Assembly (NCBI RefSeq): GCF_900090105.1 | Contig: NZ_FMDM01000019.1 | Location: 1-64,000, forward strand | Reading direction: 5' to 3' | Source: Micromonospora humi | Lineage (GTDB): Bacteria; Actinomycetota; Actinomycetes; Mycobacteriales; Micromonosporaceae | Length of the DNA stretch: 64,000 nt | Shown here: in pieces, positions 38,593-47,080 of the stretch | Numbering within the stretch: position 1 is the first letter of the stretch | Layout of the letters: each line of letters begins with the position of its first letter | The notes under the pieces: model-generated | The model's database searches: none | What the model saw: the letters and a program-made list of their open reading frames with translations, nothing else | What the model was told of the DNA's origin: nothing | Program-made: the position numbers and the translations under genes

Positions 38593-39839
38593 CAGCCGCC
38601 GAGCGCCGCCTTGGCGTTCTTGTCGAAGTTGGTCAGGAGGGTCTTCGGATCGCCGGTGGCCAGGCCCTGCAGGCCGGCCTCCAGGTCACGCAGCACGCTG
38701 TCCATCTTCGGGGCGTTGACCGGGCCCTGGGCGTACTCGACGCCGTCGATGAACGGCTTGTCCGCCGGGAAGGCGCTGGTGTACTGGTCGCGCACCGACT
38801 GGCGGGACGGCATCACGCCGAACGCCTTGGCGAAGCCGATCTGCTGCTCGCCGGCGGTCATCGCCTCGACGAACTTGATCGCCTGCTCCTTGTACTTGGA
38901 CTTGGCGGCGATGCCCCAGCACTGGGTGAAGGAGAGCGTGCCCGGCCCCTTCGGACCGGCCGGCAGCGGCACGACCTTGTACTTGGTCTTCGGGAAGTCG
39001 TTCTGCAGGGCGCCCTTGATCCAGTTGCCCTCGATCGTCATCACGGCCTTGCCCTTGCCGAACGCCTCCCCGGACCAGCCGGAGTCGAGCTGCTTCGGGA
39101 ACTTCGCGTAGCCGTTGGTGAGCAGCGACTTGACGTACTGCAGTGCCTGGAGGTTCTCCGGGGTGTCCGCGGTCGGCTGCTTCCCGTCCTTGCTCATCAG
39201 CCAGCCACCGTTCTGCACCATGAACGCGCCGATGCGGTCCCGGGTGTCGCCGAGCGCGATCGCCACCTGGCCCTTCGCCTTGATCTTCTGGCTGACGGCG
39301 GTGAGCTGGTCCCAGGTGGTCGGTACGTCGGCGTCGGTCAGGCCGGCCTTGGTCCACAGGTCGGTGTTGATCTGCAGGGCCAGGGTGGAGAAGTCCTTCG
39401 GCGCGCAGTAGAGCTTGCCGTCGTAGGTGAACGCGGTGCGCAGGCTCTCGTAGAAGTCGTCGGGCTTGCTGACCTTGTCGCCGTACGGCTCCAGCGCGCC
39501 GACGCTGGCGTAGTCGGCGAAGCGGGCCGCGTCGACGTAGAACACGTCCGGCGGGGTGCCGCCGGCCAGCGCCTGGCCGAGCTGCTGGGTGAGGTCCTGC
39601 GCCGGGGTGACGGTGGCGCTGTTGCCGGAGGAGCCGGCCCACGCGGCGGCGGCGTCCTTGACGGCCTTGGTCTCGGCGTCGCCGGACGAGCCGATCAGGA
39701 TCTGCAGGTTGGCCGGGCCGCTGGACTGCTTCGCGTCGTCGGCCGAGTCGTCGAAGCCGCTGCCGCAGGCGGCGGAGCCGAGCAGGGCGACGGCGGCGAC
39801 GCCGGCCACCGCGGCCCGGGTGAGGATCCGAGTTTTCAT
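38592..39839 (-). CDS. Sugar ABC transporter substrate-binding lipoprotein
   Basis: A 415-aa extracellular solute-binding protein (family 1). The lipobox LLGSAAC lies at about residues 19-25, so the mature protein is lipid-anchored at Cys25. Typical segments are GGTPPDVFYVDAARFADYA, PTTWDQLTAVSQKIK and GKAVMTIEGNWIKG. The substrate is likely an oligosaccharide, perhaps an alpha-glucan fragment, given the divergent amylo-glucosidase. It begins 25 bp after lacI. Confidence 0.93.
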   Translation of the reverse strand: MKTRILTRAAVAGVAAVALLGSAACGSGFDDSADDAKQSSGPANLQILIGSSGDAETKAVKDAAAAWAGSSGNSATVTPAQDLTQQLGQALAGGTPPDVFYVDAARFADYASVGALEPYGDKVSKPDDFYESLRTAFTYDGKLYCAPKDFSTLALQINTDLWTKAGLTDADVPTTWDQLTAVSQKIKAKGQVAIALGDTRDRIGAFMVQNGGWLMSKDGKQPTADTPENLQALQYVKSLLTNGYAKFPKQLDSGWSGEAFGKGKAVMTIEGNWIKGALQNDFPKTKYKVVPLPAGPKGPGTLSFTQCWGIAAKSKYKEQAIKFVEAMTAGEQQIGFAKAFGVMPSRQSVRDQYTSAFPADKPFIDGVEYAQGPVNAPKMDSVLRDLEAGLQGLATGDPKTLLTNFDKNAKAALGG

Positions 39840-39864
39840 CTGTCTCTCCTGGTGGGGGATGGGA

Positions 39865-40854
39865 TCACGCCGAGTGCCGGAGCACCAGCGCGGGATGGAG
39901 CAGGAGCTGGGGGTCTCGTGGCTGGCCGTCGAGCACGCCGGTGAGCAGCTCGACGCAGCGGGCGGCGGCCTCACCGAGCGGTTGGCTGACGCTGCTCAGC
40001 CCGACCGCGGCGGCCACCGGGGTGTCGTCGAAGCCGACGACCGCGAGGTCGGTACCGGTGTCCCGGGCGGCCTGCCAGGCGCCGAGGGCCAGCGAGTCGC
40101 TGGCGCAGACCACTGCGGTCGGCGGTGCGTCGAGGGCGAGCAGCGCGCGCGCCTCGCGCTCCCCCTCGGCGATGCCGTCCTCGGTGGCGCGGTCCGGTGC
40201 GGCGCCGTCCAGGCCGACCTCCGCCATCGTGGTACGCCAGCCGGCGCGCCGGTCGTCGCCGACGCCCGAGCCGGCGGGCCAGCCGAGGAAGGCGATCCGG
40301 CGGTGCCCGGCGGCGAGCAGGTGCCGGGTGGCCTGGGCGGTGCCGGTGGCGCCGTCGACGTCGACCCAGGGGTGGGCCTCCGGGGTGTCCCAGGGCCGGC
40401 CGAACGTCACGAACGGCACCTCCCGTTCGGCCAGCCACGCGGTGCGCGGGTCGCCGTGCTTGGTGCCGGTGAGCACGAACGCGTCCAGGTCGTACGCGCC
40501 GAGCAGGTCGTCGTAGGTGGCGATCTCCTGGTCGTCACCGACGGCGGTGTAGAGGAGCACCCGGTAGCCGGCGGCGTCGGCGGTCTCGGTGAGACCGTGC
40601 AGGAAGCGGTCGAGGACCGAGCCGTTGATGCCGTCGCGGGTGGGTTCGATGCGGACGGCGATCAGCCGGGACCGCCCGGTCCGCATCTGCCGGGCGGCCT
40701 GGTTGGCCCGGTAGCCGAGCGCGACGATCGCCTCGCGCACCCGGCGTCGGGTGTCCTCGCGGACGATGTGCGGCGTGTTGAGCACGTTGGAGACGGTCTG
40801 CCGGCTGACCTGGGCATGCCGGGCCACCGTTGCGATGGTTACCTTTTCTCCCAC
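39865..40854 (-). CDS. LacI-family transcriptional regulator
   Basis: A 329-aa repressor. The N-terminal helix-turn-helix VTIATVARHAQVSRQTVSNVLNTPHIV is followed by the hinge ANQAARQMRTGRS and a periplasmic-binding-protein-like sensor domain (LDAFVLTG, RRIAFLGWP, AVVGFDDTPVAAAVG). It heads the sugar ABC operon and is divergent from the amylo-glucosidase gene. Two LacI-type palindromes lie in the promoter region between them, so it probably controls both directions and itself. Confidence 0.95.
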   Translation of the reverse strand: MGEKVTIATVARHAQVSRQTVSNVLNTPHIVREDTRRRVREAIVALGYRANQAARQMRTGRSRLIAVRIEPTRDGINGSVLDRFLHGLTETADAAGYRVLLYTAVGDDQEIATYDDLLGAYDLDAFVLTGTKHGDPRTAWLAEREVPFVTFGRPWDTPEAHPWVDVDGATGTAQATRHLLAAGHRRIAFLGWPAGSGVGDDRRAGWRTTMAEVGLDGAAPDRATEDGIAEGEREARALLALDAPPTAVVCASDSLALGAWQAARDTGTDLAVVGFDDTPVAAAVGLSSVSQPLGEAAARCVELLTGVLDGQPRDPQLLLHPALVLRHSA

Positions 40855-40872
40855 GAAATCCCTCTCGCCTAC

Positions 40873-40916
40873 CTTGAACGATCCAATGCCGATGGGGCAG
40901 GATTAGATCGTTCAAA
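40873..40916. promoter_or_regulatory. Paired LacI-type operators
   Basis: Site 1 is CTTGAACGATCCAA (40873-40886) and site 2 is TTAGATCGTTCAAA (40903-40916). Both follow TTnGAnCGnTCnAA, a palindrome with the central CG of LacI operators; site 1 has one mismatch. Their centres are 30 bp apart, near three helical turns, so two dimers would bind the same face. They lie 20-60 bp upstream of lacI and 85-130 bp upstream of the glucosidase gene. Confidence 0.75.
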
Positions 40917-41002
40917 GTTTCTGGAATGTTTCGCACTGTGCACCCGGCCACGGCCATCTGTCAAGACGTCCGTCGCCACCGATCAGCACCAGGAGTTCCC
41001 CC

Positions 41003-43138
41003 GTGACCGAACGCCACCTCCAACCGCTGCTGCACGACCTGGTCGGCGTGGCGCACGCCCCCACCAGCGCGCTGGGCGACGCGGCCGGTCAACTCCGCCC
41101 GCACGGCGTCCAGGGTGTCTTCCACGCCGACGCCCGGGTGCTGTCCCGGGCCGAGCTGCGCCTCGACGAGCGGGAGCCGGAGACGATCGGGCACGGCGCC
41201 GCCGGCCCGCACGGCGCCCGCTTCGTCGGCCTGGCCCGCTGGCTCGGCGACCCCACCCCCGACCCGACCGTCCGGGTCGAGCGCACCCGGCAGGCCGGCC
41301 CGGGTGGTCTCACCGAGGACATCGTCGTGTCCTCCACCGCCGCCGACCCGGTGCACACCACCGTCACCGTCGACCTGGCCTGCGACCTCGCCCCGATCGA
41401 GCACGTCAAGATCGGCCGCTCGGTCACGCCGCTGACGGCGGAGTTCGGTGAGCCGGACCGGGTGCGGTGGGCCGCCGACGGGCTGACCGTCACCGTGACC
41501 GGCGAGGGCGCCACCGTGGACGCCGCCGGGGACCGGGCCGTCACACCGCGCCTGAGCTGGCCGGTGACCGTCATGCCCGGCGCCGCGGTCACGCTGCGCT
41601 GGCGGCTCACCGTCACCGACCCGCGCGCGGTGGTGACCGCAGCGCCGGCCGACGCCGGTTGGGCCGAGCCGCGGGTCGACGCCGACGACCGCCGGCTGCT
41701 TCGGCTACTCGACCGTTCCCTCGCCGACCTGCACGGGCTGCGGCTGGCCGAACCGGCTCACCCGGAGGACGTCTTCCTCGGTGCCGGCGTCCCCTGGTTC
41801 CTCACCCTCTTCGGCCGGGACAGCCTCTGGGCCGCCCGGATGATGCTGCCGCTCGGCACCGACCTGGCCGCCGGCACGCTGCGGGTGCTGGCCCGCCGGC
41901 AGGGCGTCCGCGTCGACCCGGCCACCGGCGAGCAGCCCGGCAAGATCCTGCACGAGCTGCGCCGGCACGAGTTCGCCCCGAACCAGGGGCTCCGGCTGCC
42001 GCCGGCCTACTACGGCACCGTCGACGCCACCATGCTCTGGGTCAACCTGCTGCACGACGCCTGGCGCTGGGGTCTGCCCGCCGACCAGGTCGAGCCGCTG
42101 CTGCCGCACCTGGAGGCGGCGCTGCGCTGGCTCGGCGAGCACGCCGACGCCGACGGCGACGGCTTCGTCGAGTACGTCGACACCACCGGCCACGGCCTGG
42201 CCAACCAGGGCTGGAAGGACTCCGGCGACGCGGTGCGCTTCCGCGACGGCCGGCTGGCCGCGCCGCCGATCGTGCTGGCCGAGGTGCAGGGGTACGCGTA
42301 CCGGGCGGCGACGGACGGGGCGGAGCTGCTGGACGCGTTCGGCCGCCCGGGCGCCGACCGCTGGCGCGACCACGCCGACCGGCTCGCCGAACGGTTCCGG
42401 GCCACGTTCTGGGTCGACGGCCGGCACGGCCCGCAGCCCGCGCTGGCGCTGGACCGGGACAAGCGACCGGTGGACTCACTGACCAGCAACATCGGCCACC
42501 TGCTCGGCACCGGGCTGCTGTCGGACGCCGAGTCGGCCCAGGTCGCGGCGCTGCTCTCCACCGAGGCGATGGCCGGCGGCTTCGGGTTGCGCACCATGTC
42601 CACCGACGACGCCGGCTTCAGCGCGCTGTCGTACCACTGCGGTTCGATCTGGGCGCACGACACCGCGATCGTGCTCGCCGGGCTGGCCCGCGACGGGCAC
42701 CGGGCGGCGGCGCTCCGGCTCGCCGACGGCCTGCTCGCCGCCGCCGAGGCGTTCGACTACCGCCTGCCAGAGCTGTACGGCGGCGACGACCGGGCGACGC
42801 TCGGCCGGCCGGTGCCCTACCCGGCCGCCTGCCGCCCGCAGGCCTGGTCCGCCGCGGCGTCCGTGCTGCTGCTCCAGGCCGGCCTGGGCGTCTACCCCGA
42901 CGTGCCGAACGGCCGGGTCGACCTGCGCCCGCTGGCCGGCCCCGAGCTGGGCGCGCTGAGCGCGTCGAACCTGCGCATCGCCGGCACCCCGGTCACCGCG
43001 TCCGTCGACCACACCGGCCACCCCACCCTGACCGACCTCCCGCCCTCTCTCAACCCAGCCCACATCCCCACCCCCCGCACCCCCCACTCCCCCCTCTCCC
43101 CCCGCACCCCCGCGCCCGCGCCCGTGCGTCGATCATGA
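41003..43138 (+). CDS. Amylo-alpha-1,6-glucosidase / glycogen-debranching-like enzyme
   Basis: A 711-aa protein with the bacterial/archaeal glycogen debranching N-terminal domain (about residues 5-200, VQGVFHADARVLSRAEL) and an (alpha/alpha)6 catalytic domain. Key segments are PWFLTLFGRDSLWAARMM, GKILHELRRHEFAP, HADADGDGFVEYVD, QGWKDSGDAVRF and YHCGSIWAHDTAIVLAG. It probably hydrolyses imported oligosaccharides in the cytoplasm. GTG 41003 follows AGGAG. The last ~30 residues are Pro/Ser/Thr-rich, and the stop codon lies inside a repeat element, so the C terminus may be extended. Confidence 0.9.
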   Translation: MTERHLQPLLHDLVGVAHAPTSALGDAAGQLRPHGVQGVFHADARVLSRAELRLDEREPETIGHGAAGPHGARFVGLARWLGDPTPDPTVRVERTRQAGPGGLTEDIVVSSTAADPVHTTVTVDLACDLAPIEHVKIGRSVTPLTAEFGEPDRVRWAADGLTVTVTGEGATVDAAGDRAVTPRLSWPVTVMPGAAVTLRWRLTVTDPRAVVTAAPADAGWAEPRVDADDRRLLRLLDRSLADLHGLRLAEPAHPEDVFLGAGVPWFLTLFGRDSLWAARMMLPLGTDLAAGTLRVLARRQGVRVDPATGEQPGKILHELRRHEFAPNQGLRLPPAYYGTVDATMLWVNLLHDAWRWGLPADQVEPLLPHLEAALRWLGEHADADGDGFVEYVDTTGHGLANQGWKDSGDAVRFRDGRLAAPPIVLAEVQGYAYRAATDGAELLDAFGRPGADRWRDHADRLAERFRATFWVDGRHGPQPALALDRDKRPVDSLTSNIGHLLGTGLLSDAESAQVAALLSTEAMAGGFGLRTMSTDDAGFSALSYHCGSIWAHDTAIVLAGLARDGHRAAALRLADGLLAAAEAFDYRLPELYGGDDRATLGRPVPYPAACRPQAWSAAASVLLLQAGLGVYPDVPNGRVDLRPLAGPELGALSASNLRIAGTPVTASVDHTGHPTLTDLPPSLNPAHIPTPRTPHSPLSPRTPAPAPVRRS

Positions 43139-43188
43139 AGTTGGCGGCCTTGTGGATCTCCCCCACTGCCGCCAACTTCATGATCGAC
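43128..43188. repeat. Perfect 21-bp inverted repeat between convergent genes (family A)
   Basis: Arms 43128-43148 (GTCGATCATGAAGTTGGCGG and one more base) and 43168-43188 are perfectly complementary with a 19-nt loop. The left arm contains the stop codon of the glucosidase gene; the right arm lies 25 bp from the 3' end of the convergent GNAT gene. It shares the GATCnTGnAGTT pattern with 6290-6356. Confidence 0.85.
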
Positions 43189-43212
43189 GGCCCGGACCCA
43201 GGCGGGGGCGGG

Positions 43213-43680
43213 TCAGGACGGGGGGAGTTCGGCTACCAGTTCGTCGTCCTCCATGGCACCCGTGGGGTGGAAGCCGAGGGAGGTGTAGAGGGCTGCCGCC
43301 GCGGTGTTGTCGGGGTGGTAGCTGAGGCGGATCGGGTGGCCGGCCTCGGCGAGCCAGCCGGTGAGCGTGCGCACCGTGGCGCGACCCAGGCCCCGGCCCT
43401 GCTCGGCGGCGTCGATCACCATGCCCCCGATCCAGCGGGAGCCGTCGTCGTCCACGCCCCACATGACGTGCCCCACCACGGTCTCGTCGGCGTAGACGGC
43501 CAGCGATGTCCAGACGTCCGAGTGCGCGGTCAGCAGCAGGTAGCGGGCGGCCAGCGCCGCCACGAACGCGCGCTGGTCGTCGCGCGGCGCCACGTCGGCC
43601 ACCGGCCGCCAGTTGTCGTCGCCCACCGGGCGCAGGGTCACCCGGCGGCCGGAGCGGTCATGCTCTCCAGAGTCGATCAT
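43213..43680 (-). CDS. GNAT-family N-acetyltransferase
   Basis: A 155-aa acetyltransferase with motif A DAAEQGRGLGRATVRTLTGW and motif B LSYHPDNTAAAALYTSLGFHPTG. The WIGGMVIDAA strand resembles spermine/diamine acetyltransferases (SpeG/BltD-like). The substrate is not known. It stands alone between a family A repeat and a family B repeat. Confidence 0.87.
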   Translation of the reverse strand: MIDSGEHDRSGRRVTLRPVGDDNWRPVADVAPRDDQRAFVAALAARYLLLTAHSDVWTSLAVYADETVVGHVMWGVDDDGSRWIGGMVIDAAEQGRGLGRATVRTLTGWLAEAGHPIRLSYHPDNTAAAALYTSLGFHPTGAMEDDELVAELPPS

Positions 43681-43748
43681 GACCGCCAGCCTAGGAGCCG
43701 GTCCCCCGGCCGACCATCCATTTCGCCGAGCCGCCGCAGCCGGCGTGG

Positions 43749-43800
43749 TTAGGAGGGGCCCCCTGTTATGCAGAATGCGTTAACAGGGGGCCCTCCTTAC
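43749..43800. repeat. GGGGCCCC-core inverted repeat, copy 3 (family B)
   Basis: The left half TTAGGAGGGGCCCCCTGTTA and the right half TAACAGGGGGCCCTCCTTAC are complementary with a one-base offset, around a short loop containing CAGAATG. The TAA stop of the AraC-DinB gene (43797-43799) is inside the right arm. Placement matches copies 1 and 2. Confidence 0.8.
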
Positions 43801-44723
43801 GCGCCGGCGGCGTGGTCGAGGTACGGCCGGGGGTCGCCGGCGCCAAGGTCGGTGACACCGGCGCTGCGCAGGGCACCGATCGCCAGGGTCCGGCGTACCG
43901 CGGCGAAGGTGATCACGTGGCCGATGGTCCCGCCCAGCGTGTGGGTGGTCGGTGGCGTGCAGGTGGTGTCGACGAAGGTGTCCGCCAGGGTGCCGTCGGC
44001 GAGCGTCCGCGCCACGAACGCCCGCCAGTCGCGCCCGGCGACCGCGTGCCGGGCGGCCAGGCCGCGCACCGACCGGTCGCTCTCGTCGGGCCAGTCGCCG
44101 CCGCGCAGCGCCGACAGCCAGTGTTCCTCCTGCGTGACCATCGCGTTGATCAGCGAACGGAGCGTCGGCTCGTCGTCGATCGTCTCCACGGACACCGTGA
44201 CCGGCCGGTCGAGCACCTGCTCGTCGAGGCCGCCGGCCCGGTCGATGATCGCGGTGAGGGTCTCGACGTGGTGGTCGACCAGGTTTTGGAGCACGTTCAT
44301 CGGGGTCTCCTGACGGGCGGCCGGCAGCCGCAGGCCACCGGGCGGTTGGAAGTGGACGCCGCTCGGGCAGGGCAGCTCCAGATCGCGGAAGACCAGCGGC
44401 GGGCGCCGCCGGACCGCGGTCGGGGCGACGCCGTACGACCGGTGGAAGGCACGGGTGAACGCCTCGTGCGAGCCGTACCCGGCCTCGACCGCGACGTCGA
44501 GGACGGTCCGGTCGCTGGTGACGAGCCGGTACGCCGCCCGTTCCAGGAGCAGGCGCCGGCGCAGCGCGCCCGGCGGTTCGCCGGTGGCCGCGGCGACCAG
44601 CCGGTCGAAGTGGAACCGGGACAGGTGAGCCCGGGCGGCCAGCCCCGCCGGGCCCGCCGACGGGTCGTCGAGCGCCGCCTGGAGGACGTCGAGGAGGCCG
44701 GTGAGCCCGTCGTTCCGGTTCAT
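43797..44723 (-). CDS. AraC-family regulator fused to a DinB-like domain
   Basis: A 308-aa two-domain protein. Residues about 5-110 form an AraC/XylS DNA-binding domain (LAARAHLSRFHFDRLVAAATGEPPGALRRRLLLERAAYRLV ends the first helix-turn-helix; GYGSHEAFTRAFHRSYGVAPTAVRR is the second). Residues about 140-308 start MNVLQNLVDHHVETLTAIID and look like a DinB/YfiT-type four-helix metalloenzyme domain with His residues in LVDHH, TQEEHWL and IGHVI. An internal ATG there (near 44300) could allow separate translation. The fusion suggests a sensor whose DinB domain binds a thiol, metal or small ligand. Confidence 0.85.
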   Translation of the reverse strand: MNRNDGLTGLLDVLQAALDDPSAGPAGLAARAHLSRFHFDRLVAAATGEPPGALRRRLLLERAAYRLVTSDRTVLDVAVEAGYGSHEAFTRAFHRSYGVAPTAVRRRPPLVFRDLELPCPSGVHFQPPGGLRLPAARQETPMNVLQNLVDHHVETLTAIIDRAGGLDEQVLDRPVTVSVETIDDEPTLRSLINAMVTQEEHWLSALRGGDWPDESDRSVRGLAARHAVAGRDWRAFVARTLADGTLADTFVDTTCTPPTTHTLGGTIGHVITFAAVRRTLAIGALRSAGVTDLGAGDPRPYLDHAAGA

Positions 44724-44791
44724 GCGCCCAGCCTGCACCCGTCCCGGGCGCTCCCGCTTGATCGCCGTTGCGCACCTGCGGGAAACGGGGC

Positions 44792-45565
44792 CTAGTCGAG
44801 CAGGGCGTCCAGGCCGACGGTGAGACCGGGCCGGCGGACGACCTCGCGCACCGCCAGCAGCACGCCGGGCATGAACGAGGCCCGGTCGTACGAGTCGTGC
44901 CGGATGGTCAGCGTCTCGCCGGTGGTGCCGAACAGCACCTCCTGGTGGGCGACCAGGCCGGTGGCGCGCACCGCGTGCACGCGTACCCCGTCGATGTCGG
45001 CGCCGCGGGCGCCGGCCACCTCGTCGCGGGTGGCGTCCGGCGCGGGGCCGAGACCGGCCTCGGCGCGGGCCGCGGCGATCAGCCGGGCGGTGTGGGTGGC
45101 GGTGCCGCTCGGCGCGTCCAGCTTGCGCGGGTGGTGCTGCTCGACGATCTCGACCGACTCGAAGTGCCGCGCCGCGCGGGCCGCGAACTGCATCATCAGC
45201 ACCGCGCCGATGCCGAAGTTGGGGGCGATCACCACACCCACCCCGGGCCGGTCGGCCAGCCAACCGCGCACCTGGTCCAGCCGCTGCTCGGTGAAGCCGG
45301 TGGTGCCCACCACGGCGTGGACGCCCCGCTCCACGCACCAGCGCAGGTTGTCCATGACGGCGTCCGGGGTGGTGAAGTCGACGACCACGCCGGCCCCGGC
45401 ATCGGCGACCTCGGTCAGGTCGTCGCCCTGGTCGACGGCCGCGACCAGCTCCAGGTCCGGTGCGCCGTCGACCGCCTTGCAGACCTCCATGCCCATCCGG
45501 CCCCGGGCACCCAGCACGCCGACCCGGGCCGCCTCGGCCGGGCCCTTCTCCCGCACGTCAGTCAC
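44792..45565 (-). CDS. dapB: 4-hydroxy-tetrahydrodipicolinate reductase
   Basis: Second step of the diaminopimelate branch; 257 aa with the chosen start. NAD(P)-binding GVLGARGRMGMEV, VVDFTTPDAVMDN, GTTGFT, the catalytic EQHHPRKLDAPSGTA and the C-terminal HDSYDRASFMPGVLLA are all present. Start codon uncertain: GTG 45565 is used; TTG 45574 and GTG 45556 are in frame. It follows the M16 peptidase gene on the same strand, as in mycobacteria. Confidence 0.96.
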   Translation of the reverse strand: MTDVREKGPAEAARVGVLGARGRMGMEVCKAVDGAPDLELVAAVDQGDDLTEVADAGAGVVVDFTTPDAVMDNLRWCVERGVHAVVGTTGFTEQRLDQVRGWLADRPGVGVVIAPNFGIGAVLMMQFAARAARHFESVEIVEQHHPRKLDAPSGTATHTARLIAAARAEAGLGPAPDATRDEVAGARGADIDGVRVHAVRATGLVAHQEVLFGTTGETLTIRHDSYDRASFMPGVLLAVREVVRRPGLTVGLDALLD

Positions 45566-45628
45566 GGGGCACAACCTATCCCAATCGGGACGCGCCGTAC
45601 CCGCCGGTCCGGGACACCGGACGGCCGG

Positions 45629-46960
45629 TCAGCGACCGACGGTGAAGGCGCCGGAGTCGAACGGGCCGACCACGGCCAGCGACATCGGCCGGCCGAGCAG
45701 CTCGGCCGCCAGGCCGTTCACGTCGGCCAGCGTCACCGCGTCCACCCGGGCCAGCAGCTCGTCGACGGGCATCAGGTTGCCGTAGAGCAGCTCACCCTTG
45801 GCCAGCCGGCTCATCCGCGACCCGGTGTCCTCCAGCCCCAGCACGAAGGAGCCCTTGCTCATCCCCTTGCCCCGGGCCAGTTCGACCTCGGTGACGCCCT
45901 CGGCCGCCACCCGGGCCAGCTCGGCGCGGGTCAGGTCCAGCACCTCGTCGACCTTGCCGGGCGCGCAGCCGGCGTAGACGGCGAACACGCCGCTGTCGGC
46001 GTACTGGCTGGCGTAGGAGTAGACCGAGTAGGCGAGCCCGCGCTGCTCCCGGATCTCCTGGAACAGCCGGCTGGACATGCCGCCGCCGAGCACGTTGTTG
46101 AGCACGCCCAGGGCGAAGCGCCGGTCGTCGGTGCGGTCGATGGCCGGGCAGCCGAGCAGGACGTGCGCCTGCTCGGTCTCCTTCGGCTCGACCAGGGTGG
46201 TGGCCGGCTTCGTGCGTACCGCCGGGGTGGTCGCCCGGTGCGGCGCCGGCGCGGCCGGGTCGGTGTCCAGCGGGGTGCCCCGCAGCGCCTGCCGGACCAG
46301 CTTGACCACTGCGGCGTGGTCGAGGTTGCCGGCGGCGGCGATGACGATCTGCGGCGCGGTGTAGCGGCTGCGGTAGAAGCCCTGGATCTGCCGCCGGGTC
46401 ATCGGCGTGACCGTCTCCTCGGTGCCGGAGATCAGCCGGCCCAGCGGGTGGTCGCCGTAGATCGCGCGGGCGAAGAGGTCGTGCACCTCGTCGCCGGGCT
46501 CGTCGTCGTGCATGGCGATCTCTTCGAGGATGACCCCGCGCTCGGTCTCCACGTCGGCGGCGGCCAGCACCGAGTCGGCGACCGCGTCGCACATCACGTC
46601 GATGGCCAGCGGCAGGTCCTCGTCGAGCACCCGCGCGTAGTAGCAGGTGTATTCCTTCGTGGTGAACGCGTTGGTCTCGCCGCCCACCGCCTCGATCTCG
46701 GCCGAGATCTCCAGCGCGCTGCGCTTCTTGGTGCCCTTGAAGAGCAGGTGCTCCAGGAAGTGCGCGGCGCCGGCCTGCGGCCCGGTCTCGTCGCGGGAGC
46801 CGACCGCCACCCAGATGCCGAACGAGACGCTGCGCATCGCCGGGATCGCCTCGGTGAGCACCCGCAGCCCGCTGGGCAGCACGGTGCGGCGGACGGTGCC
46901 GCCGAGCGGGTCGTCGCTGAGGGTGCGGGTGACCGCCCGTGCCGGGGAGGACGAACTCAC
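45629..46960 (-). CDS. M16-family zinc metallopeptidase
   Basis: A 443-aa processing-protease-like enzyme with the inverted zinc motif HFLEH (HxxEH) near residue 68 and the third ligand glutamate in VETERGVILEEI. GLAYSVYSYASQY is the C-terminal domain R/Y motif. A complete M16B monomer, as in PepR (Rv2782c), which lies next to the pnp homolog. It starts with GTG 46960, 120 bp downstream of pnp past a tandem hairpin. Confidence 0.94.
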   Translation of the reverse strand: MSSSSPARAVTRTLSDDPLGGTVRRTVLPSGLRVLTEAIPAMRSVSFGIWVAVGSRDETGPQAGAAHFLEHLLFKGTKKRSALEISAEIEAVGGETNAFTTKEYTCYYARVLDEDLPLAIDVMCDAVADSVLAAADVETERGVILEEIAMHDDEPGDEVHDLFARAIYGDHPLGRLISGTEETVTPMTRRQIQGFYRSRYTAPQIVIAAAGNLDHAAVVKLVRQALRGTPLDTDPAAPAPHRATTPAVRTKPATTLVEPKETEQAHVLLGCPAIDRTDDRRFALGVLNNVLGGGMSSRLFQEIREQRGLAYSVYSYASQYADSGVFAVYAGCAPGKVDEVLDLTRAELARVAAEGVTEVELARGKGMSKGSFVLGLEDTGSRMSRLAKGELLYGNLMPVDELLARVDAVTLADVNGLAAELLGRPMSLAVVGPFDSGAFTVGR

Positions 46961-47004
46961 GACAGACCTGCTCTCCGTGCCACGAAGGGGGGTGGGACGA
47001 ACGA

Positions 47005-47073
47005 CGGCTCCAGCCCGCCGCGCGACCTGGAGCCGTGGGCCGGCCCGGGTGACGCGTACGTCACCCGGGCCGG
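47005..47073 (-). terminator. Tandem terminator hairpins after pnp
   Basis: The first hairpin has a 14-bp perfect stem (47040-47053 with 47060-47073, loop GCGTAC) eight bases beyond the pnp stop. A second, nine-base stem (47005-47013 with 47027-47035) follows. Together they separate pnp from the M16 peptidase gene. Confidence 0.8.
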
Positions 47074-47080
47074 TCGGTGA

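Noticed and set aside
41467..43752. Long plus-strand frame overlapping the glucosidase gene
   Set aside because: Arg/Pro/Gly-rich shadow in another frame; the 41003 frame has the catalytic motifs.
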